This document shows positions 7,233 through 12,438 of a DNA stretch of 12,438 nucleotides, in pieces. Position numbers and translations under genes: made by a program. Location: positions 1 through 12,438 of the forward strand of contig DAIOFH010000118.1 of NCBI GenBank assembly GCA_036745875.1. Reading direction: 5' to 3'. This DNA is from DAIOFH01 sp036745875. GTDB taxonomy: Bacteria; Planctomycetota; SZUA-567. Each line of letters starts with the position of its first letter. Position 1 is the first letter of the stretch. The notes under the pieces are model-generated. The model did no database searches and was not told the DNA's origin. It worked only from the letters and a program-made list of their open reading frames with translations.

Positions 7233-8975
7233 TTAGTCGTTGCCCTTCCGCGCAAGAATGTCTCCCAGCGCCTGGATGTTCTGTCGCAGGTGATTGACGA
7301 CGTCATCCATATTCGCGCTGATGCCGGTCATGGCGTTCGCCTCTTTCGCCGTATTGTCGGAATTGCTGTCGACCTGGGTCATGGCGTCGTTGATGTTGTC
7401 AATGGCGCCGCCCTGCTCTTCCGTGCCTTTGCCGATACGGTCGATTGTTTGCCGGATATCCTTCATCGAATCCATGACCGACTTGAATTTGCCTTCCATT
7501 TCCTCGGCGATCTTGGTGCCGTCCGTGACCCTGTTCACCGTCTCTTCAATCAAAGCAGCCGTTTCCTTGGCTGAATCAGCGGAACGGCGGGCAAGGTTAC
7601 GGACTTCATCGGCGACTACGGCAAACCCCTTGCCCGCTTCGCCGGCGCGGGACGCCTCCACTGCGGCATTCAGGGCCAGGAGGTTGGTTTGGAAAGCGAT
7701 GCCTTCGATGGTCTTGATAATGTTGCGAATCTCTTCCGAGGAATTGCTTATTTTATCCATGGCGCCGTTCATGCGGGTGACTGCGGCAAAGCCGGCTTCG
7801 ACGTTCTGGTCGCTGGTGCGCATGATCTGGTCGGCTTCGCGGGCGCTTTCGGCGTTTCGCTGGATGATCGCGGACATTTCCTTCAGCGATGCCGCGGTGG
7901 CGTCGACCGCCGCCTCCTGGGATTTTGCCCCCGTATCCAGGGAGCCGCTGGCATGGGAGACATTCTCCGCACACTCGGCGATCCTGTCCGCATCACCCAC
8001 CAGGCTTGCCGTGATCCTGTTCAAGGGCTTTGTGATGGTGCGGGCAAACCAGACGCCGACGATGCTGCCTATGATGAGGAGAATCACGGACATCCCGATG
8101 GTCGTCAAAATCGAACGCCGCATATCGGCCCCGAATTCGACTTCGCTGACTTCGCAAATCAGGTACCAGTTCAAAAGCGGGATCTTGCGGGATACGGCGA
8201 TTCTCTCATCGCCGTTGTCCGAATAGGAAAAGGCAAAGCCGTCCTTTTCCCGGATCTGGTTCCAGTAGGTCAGGTATATCGGATTGATGCTTTCTATTTG
8301 CTGTCCTATCATCGCATTGTCGCGAATGAACCTGATCATGCCGTTTTCGTTGACGACAAAGGCCGCGCCTTTTTCGCCAACTTTCATATTGTTCAATTCC
8401 CGAGCCATGTCCTCAAGGTCGATGGATGCGGAGAGGATGCCGCGGTATTGCCCGTCCAGCTCGATGCGCTGGTTGATAAAGGCTTTCGTACCCCACACGG
8501 GATCGCCGACATAGATGACGATGCTGACAGGGACTCCGCTGTCGCGGAAGCCGAAGAACCAACCGTCCTCCTCCCCAACGTGGCGCAAATAGCGTTTGCC
8601 TTCAAGGATATCGAGGTATTTACGGGTATGGTCAGAGATGAAATTCGCTCCCAGGGTGCCATAGGTGGCGATAATGGTGTCCACCAGTTGGTAAATCGTC
8701 TCGTCACCGCTCTCAGGTTCGCCTTCGCGCAGCCATTGGACGAAGAACGGATTTTTTGCCGAAAGGTCGAGGGCGTCGGAAACGGTTTTTATCTTGGTGA
8801 TGACTGCGGCAAGCGCATTGTCGGAAACAAGCGGCAGCTGGTAGCCGACAAGTTGCGACCGCATCCCCTTTTGGAAAGAATTCCTGTTGATGGCGATGAT
8901 GACGACTGCGGTGATCAGCAGCAAGGCTACGATAAGAATGACAATTTTCCGTTCCACACCAATGCGTTTAAACAT
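7233..8975 (-). CDS. Methyl-accepting chemotaxis protein (MCP2) with dCache-type sensor
   Basis: Chemoreceptor of 580 residues. TM1 is at 11-29, and an extracellular region of about 255 residues (35-285) has the look of a double Cache domain: a long first helix, then a mixed strand region with FFGFRDSGVPVSIVIYVGDP (about 140-159), YRGILSASIDLEDM (177-190) and a membrane-proximal half with GEKGAAFVVNENGMIRF and LNWYLICEVSE. TM2 is at about 288-310. Only a stub resembling the first HAMP helix (ARTITKPLNRITASL) follows before the signalling coiled coil. The tip FQTNLLALNAAVEASRAG at about 428-445 is conserved. ATG 8975 has AAGGAG 5 bases upstream. I do not see the full amino-acid-binding motif of dCache_1AA sensors, so the ligand is unknown. 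There is no CheR-tether pentapeptide at the end (LARKGND). The family is certain; dCache is likely. Confidence 0.94.
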   Translation of the reverse strand: MFKRIGVERKIVILIVALLLITAVVIIAINRNSFQKGMRSQLVGYQLPLVSDNALAAVITKIKTVSDALDLSAKNPFFVQWLREGEPESGDETIYQLVDTIIATYGTLGANFISDHTRKYLDILEGKRYLRHVGEEDGWFFGFRDSGVPVSIVIYVGDPVWGTKAFINQRIELDGQYRGILSASIDLEDMARELNNMKVGEKGAAFVVNENGMIRFIRDNAMIGQQIESINPIYLTYWNQIREKDGFAFSYSDNGDERIAVSRKIPLLNWYLICEVSEVEFGADMRRSILTTIGMSVILLIIGSIVGVWFARTITKPLNRITASLVGDADRIAECAENVSHASGSLDTGAKSQEAAVDATAASLKEMSAIIQRNAESAREADQIMRTSDQNVEAGFAAVTRMNGAMDKISNSSEEIRNIIKTIEGIAFQTNLLALNAAVEASRAGEAGKGFAVVADEVRNLARRSADSAKETAALIEETVNRVTDGTKIAEEMEGKFKSVMDSMKDIRQTIDRIGKGTEEQGGAIDNINDAMTQVDSNSDNTAKEANAMTGISANMDDVVNHLRQNIQALGDILARKGND

Positions 8976-9216
8976 TTTCGCTCCTTGCGGCTGTTATTAA
9001 CTCCGCCGGTATGATTTGAAGAACACAAACGTTCAAGATATAATCTCGATCAAACCAATTAGAATAAGAATTGATTTATCACATTTTCCTGTTTTTTCAA
9101 GCAAAAAGACAGGCTCGAAGAGCCTGTCTTTCATCATGGTCATAAGTTGACCGCATATAGTGTATTATAATTGACCCGTTAGCATGATATGCCATCTACT
9201 CATTGCATGGCCCGGG
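8976..9216. other. Intergenic region upstream of MCP2
   Basis: 241 bases containing the MCP2 ribosome binding site (AAGGAG, 8986-8981), a clear minus-strand terminator (9105-9131) and most of an inverted repeat that runs into the end of the upstream gene (9171-9220). MCP2 therefore probably has its own promoter between about 8990 and 9104, but I saw no good -35/-10 pair there. Confidence 0.55.
9098..9131 (-). terminator. Strong intrinsic terminator downstream of the 178-residue gene
   Basis: AAAGACAGGCTC (9105-9116) and GAGCCTGTCTTT (9120-9131) pair perfectly over 12 bp around a 3-base loop. Read on the minus strand, the stem ends in TTTTT and is followed by an AT-rich tract. It sits between the 178-residue gene and MCP2, both minus, and should separate their transcripts. 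Confidence 0.88.
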
Positions 9217-9220
9217 TCAA
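9171..9220 (-). repeat. Long inverted repeat over the stop codon of the 178-residue gene
   Basis: TTGACCCG (9171-9178) and CGGGTCAA (9213-9220) are perfect 8-base arms around 34 bases. Inside, GCCAT (9191-9195) and ATGGC (9207-9211) can pair, and GCAT-GAT-ATGC (9182-9192) is an alternative small hairpin. The outer arm includes the stop codon at 9217-9219. A further TTGACC at 9147-9152 repeats the outer arm and could compete for pairing. Confidence 0.5.
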
Positions 9221-9753
9221 GCGGGAGTAAGCAACCTGTCGTTAATGGCGGCGGAGAGCTGAGAAGTATTGGTCCGGCGCATGCTTTCAAGCGTCTCTGA
9301 ACGCACACGTATTGTTTTTTCAGGATCGGCCGTATCATCCACACGATCCATGCGCTGGGTAAGACGACGGTAGGCTGCATGCATTTCGTCTTGCGTCGGC
9401 GCAGGCAGGCCGCCTGGCCAACCAAGCAATTTTGTATTCGGGTCGGCGCCGACGGCAATCAAGGTGGTCAAAGCGGCGAACACTCGGTCTTCGCGCATAC
9501 TTTCCATCTCCTCCGATGTCAACTTCGTCCCCTTGTTTATTTTCTCCGCCGTCAAACCCGAATCCTCGACAACGCTCGCTTCCAGCGGCTTCGGCGCAAA
9601 CGGCGACAGGTCGACGCGATCCATCGCCTGGTTTGTTTTTTCATTTTTTGCCGAGTCGACGCTTTTTTGACGGCTGTACAGATCGGTTACATTTTGCCTG
9701 GCAAACATCCTCCCGATCATGCCGGGATTGCCCCCGTTCACCTGCAGTGCCAT
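9217..9753 (-). CDS. Hypothetical protein, 178 residues, soluble, unrecognised
   Basis: I do not recognise this protein. It has no signal peptide or membrane segment. Residues 1-60 are polar, glycine/asparagine-rich at first (ALQVNGGNPGMIGRMF), then low in hydrophobics, with DRVDLSPFAPKP near 46-57. That D-x-V-x-L-S-P pattern resembles linear stretches found in some flagellum-associated proteins, but this is only a resemblance. The second half looks helical and folded: SEEMESMREDRVFAALTTLI, GADPNTKLLGWPGGLPAPTQ, then an arginine-rich helix AYRRLTQRMDRVDD. An ATG at 9759 touches the SD (AAGGAGG, 9767-9761), whereas the ATG at 9753 is 7 bases from it, so I start there. The excellent SD and a strong terminator argue for a real, well-expressed gene. 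Its neighbours are two MCPs. Confidence 0.8.
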   Translation of the reverse strand: MALQVNGGNPGMIGRMFARQNVTDLYSRQKSVDSAKNEKTNQAMDRVDLSPFAPKPLEASVVEDSGLTAEKINKGTKLTSEEMESMREDRVFAALTTLIAVGADPNTKLLGWPGGLPAPTQDEMHAAYRRLTQRMDRVDDTADPEKTIRVRSETLESMRRTNTSQLSAAINDRLLTPA

Positions 9754-9804
9754 TCCCATCCCTCCTTCGATACGTACAGGACAAATACGGCATCTTCGCC
9801 GGGT

Positions 9805-9833
9805 ATTATCAGAACCGGTCCCGGCCCGATAAT
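9805..9833. repeat. Inverted repeat ATTATC-N17-GATAAT in the leader of the hypothetical gene
   Basis: Perfect 6-base arms around a GC-rich centre containing CCGG-TC-CCGG. It lies 50-80 bases upstream of the minus-strand start codon. On the plus strand it is followed, after 8 bases, by seven T, so a plus-strand terminator is possible, but no plus-strand gene precedes it. Confidence 0.35.
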
Positions 9834-10050
9834 GTGTCCAATTTTTTTATCGGCAGTTTGGGGATGTTGAATGCACTGAATTTGGTGAAAGGAAAAGAAT
9901 CTTCAGGAAAGGTTCAGAACTATTCGGCGTCTCTTCAAAAAGTATATAACTGTATTGGCGCAAAGACGATATTTTTTGCTTAGTAGGACTGCACTGATAT
10001 AAATTTTCAATAGGTCCCGGCGAAACTACATTGCCGGTGAAGCAGCAAAA

Positions 10051-10068
10051 TAATAAATAAATAAATAA
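10051..10068. repeat. Tetranucleotide microsatellite (TAAA/AATA)n
   Basis: About four tandem copies of a TAAA unit in an AT-rich intergenic stretch, some 355 bases upstream of MCP3. Such tracts can change length by slippage, but it is short and not inside a recognised promoter. Confidence 0.6.
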
Positions 10069-10098
10069 CCACATTTTACATGCCTACATCCCTGAAAA

Positions 10099-10144
10099 TA
10101 CTTAAAGTAGGACCAAGATCAACATACTCCGAAGTAATATACTT
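10099..10144. repeat. Paired palindromes built from AAGTA/TACTT
   Basis: TACTT-A-AAGTA (10099-10109) and AAGTA-ATA-TACTT (10132-10144) are perfect short palindromes made of the same 5-base word, in opposite arrangement, with centres 34 bases apart. They may be regulator sites or RNA stems upstream of MCP3. Confidence 0.4.
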
Positions 10145-10158
10145 AATAGACAAGGCTT

Positions 10159-10168
10159 ACCACGTGGT
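10159..10168. promoter_or_regulatory. 10-bp perfect palindrome ACCACGTGGT
   Basis: An uninterrupted palindrome about 43 bases upstream of the candidate MCP3 -35 box, in otherwise AT-rich DNA. A homodimer binding site is plausible; the regulator is unknown. Confidence 0.35.
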
Positions 10169-10210
10169 TTAATGAGCAATAATTTTTCCGCATACACTTT
10201 TATTTTTGTG

Positions 10211-10239
10211 TTGATAAATAGGATGAAATCAGGTATTAC
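10211..10239 (+). promoter_or_regulatory. Candidate MCP3 promoter
   Basis: TTGATA (10211-10216) and TATTAC (10234-10239) are 17 bases apart, giving a leader of about 175 bases before MCP3. The near-inverted repeats TAGGATGAAA (10219-10228) and TTTTATCCTA (10261-10270) flank the predicted start site. The -10 matches only four of six. Confidence 0.35.
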
Positions 10240-10422
10240 TACAAGTGCGGAAATTGAGTATTTTATCCTACGACCCTAACCCTACTTGTTTACCGACCTA
10301 TACTGACGAATAATATTCCTTTTTCCAAATCATTTTCAGAAACTGTATATTCTCTGATTGTATAGTAATGATTGGATGGGTTGATTGGTTTTTCTGGTAG
10401 TTTATGTGAAAGGCGGGGAATT

Positions 10423-12405
10423 ATGTCTATGTCAAGGAAGATCTACAGTATCATCGGACTGTTGGTTCTCGTTGCTGTTCTCATCACAGCAGTAAGCGTC
10501 TATGGTATTTCGAGAATCAACGAAAGTACGGAACAACTTGGGCGATTGGCCAACCGTTCGGTCAATCTGAATAGAATCGATAGAATTGCTCTTTCGCGCT
10601 CACTAGCGGCGGTGCGCATCATCGTTGCTTCGAGTCCGACTCGCATCAAAGAAATTGTAGACACAATGTTCTTACCTACAGAACGGGAAATGGAAGAAGA
10701 ACTCGCCGACTACGTCTCAAACTTTCCGGAAAACCCGACCGACGAAATGCGTTCGCACCCGGTCACGATCAAATCATTCTGGGACGAATATGTCAAAATT
10801 ACCAAAGATCTTGCCGACATGGCTTCCCGTAACACCAATAATCAGGCGCTCGAGCTTATCGCGGGCATGAACACATTTTGGTATAACATGGATGATTCAC
10901 TCCAGGCTGTCAGAAAATCGATATCCGAAGACGCGCCGGATGAGCAAATTGCCTGGCGGGCAGACATCGGTAATGCACGCACCAATATCGCCTATTACCG
11001 GTACTATATCTCCCTCCTCAGCGCATCGACCGATGCCGAGCGGATCAATGAGTATGCCAAAAACGCGAATGAGATGCTCACATCGACGATCGCTTATATC
11101 AAAAATGGTGAAAAACTGACGCCGGAACTGGCCGCGAAGGCACGGGCACTGTCCGGCGATTTGGAAAAAACCGCAGTCGCCTCGATGAATGAAATCATTC
11201 GCATCGGGTCGATAAACTCAAATGCGCAGGCTACCCAGATACTGGTAACCCAAGCCGACCCGGCGTTTGTTAAGTTGGATACCTTCACAAATGGGCTTAT
11301 TGCCGATGCCCAGGTAGGCCAGGCTGATGCCTTGCGCACCGCAAACGCCTTGGGCCGCACCATCAGCCTGATCTCACTCATCGTCAGCATTATCGGCATC
11401 GTTGCCGGCAGCTTCTTTGCCTGGCTGGTCGTCTCCCGCATCGTCAGGACGCTTGGCGATATTATTGATGGCCTCGGCGAAGCGTCGGATCAGGTCAACT
11501 CAGCCGCAGGCCAAATTTCCGCCACTTCACAGAGCCTGGCGGAAGGCTCGACAGAACAGGCCGCCTCTCTGGAAGAAACATCCTCCGCTCTGGAACAGAT
11601 GGCTTCCATGACCAGGCAAAACGCGGACAACGCCCACAAGACCAACGATACCACGGTGCAGAACAACAAATCCATCAATATCGGTTCGCAAGCCGTCGAG
11701 AACATGTCCAATGCGATGTCCGAAATCAGCGACTCTTCGGAAAAGATCAGCAATATCGTCAAGACAATCGAGGAAATCGCCTTCCAGACCAATCTCCTCG
11801 CGTTGAACGCCGCAGTGGAAGCGGCGAGAGCGGGAGAAGCAGGCAAAGGGTTCGCCGTCGTTGCCGACGAGGTGCGTAATCTTGCCCAGCGTTCCGCCCA
11901 GGCGGCACGCGACACAACAACCCTCATCACCGGCACGGTCGAGCGCGTGCGCAACGGTTCCGCCATCGCTTCCGAACTCGGCTCAAGCTTCAAGGAAATC
12001 GAAAACGGTTCGCAAACTGTCGGACGTCTGGTCACTGAAATCACCGCAGCCACAAACGAGCAGGCCCAAGGCGTCGACCAGGTCAATACCGCCGTGGCGC
12101 AGATGGACAAAGTAACCCAGCAAAACGCGGCTTCGGCCGAGGAATCCGCGTCCGAAGCCGAAGAACTGTCGGCGCAAGCGGGGCAATTGAATAGCATGGT
12201 CCAGGACCTTATCGGCTTGGTTGAAGGACAGACGCGTAGCGGAAACGGCGGCAAAAGGCTTCCCCCGCCCAGGGTACAGGCGAAGATCGCGACAAAGCCC
12301 AAGAGCGTACCGGTCGATGTGCGGCCCACTTCGACAAGCGGTGGCGGCATGAAGATGTTGCAGGCATCCGAAGTGATTCCTCTCGGCGAAGACGACGATT
12401 TCTAG
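10423..12405 (+). CDS. Methyl-accepting chemotaxis protein (MCP3), large helical sensor and acidic tail
   Basis: Chemoreceptor of 660 residues. TM1 is at 8-30, a wholly helical extracellular region of about 280 residues runs to 312, and TM2 is at about 313-337. The sensor is too long for one four-helix bundle and is the size of a helical bimodular (HBM) sensor, a suggestion from size and helix content only. After TM2 comes VVSRIVRTLGDIIDGL, then directly the signalling coiled coil with no full HAMP. The tip FQTNLLALNAAVEAARAG lies at about 454-471. Methylation-type segments SLEETSSALEQM and AASAEESASEAEEL match MCP1 almost word for word. A flexible, proline- and lysine-rich tail (about 603-645) ends in PLGEDDDF. 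ATG 10423 follows AGGCGGGG by 4 bases. An ATG six bases later is possible, and the frame is open 17 codons further upstream without an SD. Family certain, ligand unknown. Confidence 0.95.
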   Translation: MSMSRKIYSIIGLLVLVAVLITAVSVYGISRINESTEQLGRLANRSVNLNRIDRIALSRSLAAVRIIVASSPTRIKEIVDTMFLPTEREMEEELADYVSNFPENPTDEMRSHPVTIKSFWDEYVKITKDLADMASRNTNNQALELIAGMNTFWYNMDDSLQAVRKSISEDAPDEQIAWRADIGNARTNIAYYRYYISLLSASTDAERINEYAKNANEMLTSTIAYIKNGEKLTPELAAKARALSGDLEKTAVASMNEIIRIGSINSNAQATQILVTQADPAFVKLDTFTNGLIADAQVGQADALRTANALGRTISLISLIVSIIGIVAGSFFAWLVVSRIVRTLGDIIDGLGEASDQVNSAAGQISATSQSLAEGSTEQAASLEETSSALEQMASMTRQNADNAHKTNDTTVQNNKSINIGSQAVENMSNAMSEISDSSEKISNIVKTIEEIAFQTNLLALNAAVEAARAGEAGKGFAVVADEVRNLAQRSAQAARDTTTLITGTVERVRNGSAIASELGSSFKEIENGSQTVGRLVTEITAATNEQAQGVDQVNTAVAQMDKVTQQNAASAEESASEAEELSAQAGQLNSMVQDLIGLVEGQTRSGNGGKRLPPPRVQAKIATKPKSVPVDVRPTSTSGGGMKMLQASEVIPLGEDDDF

Positions 12406-12438
12406 ACTAAGTGGTAATCTGAAAATGGAAAAGGACCT
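12406..12438. other. Right edge of the window
   Basis: 33 bases after MCP3. No terminator hairpin is seen. An ATG at 12424 begins an open frame to the edge but lacks a good ribosome binding site, so I cannot say whether another gene begins here. Confidence 0.3.

Larger units (their letters stand above)
9754..10422. other. Gene-poor AT-rich region between the hypothetical gene and MCP3
   Basis: 669 bases between divergent genes with no convincing gene. Contents: the SD of the minus-strand gene (9760-9767), a hairpin 9805-9833 followed by seven T on the plus strand, a sigma-28-like -10 box on the minus strand (9847-9854), a TAAA/AATA microsatellite (10051-10068), several palindromes (10099-10109, 10132-10144, 10159-10168), a candidate plus-strand promoter (10211-10239) and the MCP3 ribosome binding site. 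From about 9960 on it is markedly more AT-rich than the genes. Confidence 0.6.

Noticed and set aside
7294..9014. Long open frames on the plus strand opposite MCP2
   Set aside because: They are mirror frames of a clear MCP gene; composition is not protein-like and no family is recognisable.
9147..9171. TTGACC and TATAAT as a plus-strand promoter
   Set aside because: The spacer is only 13 bases and no plus-strand gene follows.
9864..9983. 39-codon plus-strand open frame (begins MLNALNLVKGK)
   Set aside because: Poor SD spacing, no recognisable family, and it sits in the leader of the divergent gene. Its upstream frame only runs antisense to the hypothetical gene.
9847..10074. 75-codon minus-strand open frame with a hydrophobic start
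   Set aside because: The hydrophobic start is only the TAAA microsatellite read in reverse; no SD.
10172..10279. 35-codon plus-strand open frame (begins MSNNFSAYTF)
   Set aside because: No SD and it overlaps the candidate MCP3 promoter; likely chance in AT-rich DNA.
10271..10284. Telomere-like CCCTAACCCTA
   Set aside because: Only about two units; chance in a circular-type bacterial chromosome context.
12424..12438. Start of a further gene at the right edge
   Set aside because: Only five codons are visible and there is no clear ribosome binding site.

Overview
This 12.4 kb chromosomal window (roughly half GC by eye) has nine complete protein-coding genes and no RNA gene, insertion sequence, CRISPR array or phage marker that I can see. 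The organism looks like a motile, chemotactic bacterium, because three separate methyl-accepting chemotaxis proteins (MCPs) sit within it. The endonuclease IV and the stand-alone LigD-type ligase read like those of anaerobic Firmicutes, Synergistota or Desulfobacterota-type bacteria. I cannot fix the phylum from sequence alone.

Layout, left to right. (1) MCP1 on the minus strand, with a short helical sensor. (2) A DNA-repair block: endonuclease IV (nfo, minus) diverges from a ku-ligD pair (plus), which are one base apart. The 211-bp shared intergenic region carries an operator-like inverted repeat, CGGGAA-N8-TTCCCG. (3) A metallo-beta-lactamase-fold hydrolase behind its own good sigma-70-type promoter, then a YjgR/DUF853 HerA-like ATPase, both plus. 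(4) MCP2 on the minus strand, convergent with yjgR, with a double-Cache-type extracellular sensor. (5) A minus-strand gene for an unrecognised 178-residue soluble protein, followed by a structured 3' end and a very clear intrinsic terminator. (6) A gene-free, AT-rich stretch of about 670 bp rich in short palindromes. (7) MCP3 on the plus strand, with a large helical sensor and a proline-rich, acid-ended C-terminal tail.

Functionally, the repair block combines abasic-site and 3'-end processing (Nfo) with end-holding (Ku) and sealing (LigD ligase domain), a compact end-joining kit without LigD's polymerase and phosphoesterase domains. The three MCPs would feed a shared CheA/CheW system encoded elsewhere. 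MCP1 and MCP3 have very similar signalling halves and unrelated sensors. All three go almost directly from the second membrane helix into the signalling coiled coil, with little or no HAMP domain. The most unexplained parts are the 178-residue protein, the structured RNA around its stop codon, and the palindrome-rich region upstream of MCP3. No obviously new multi-gene system is visible.
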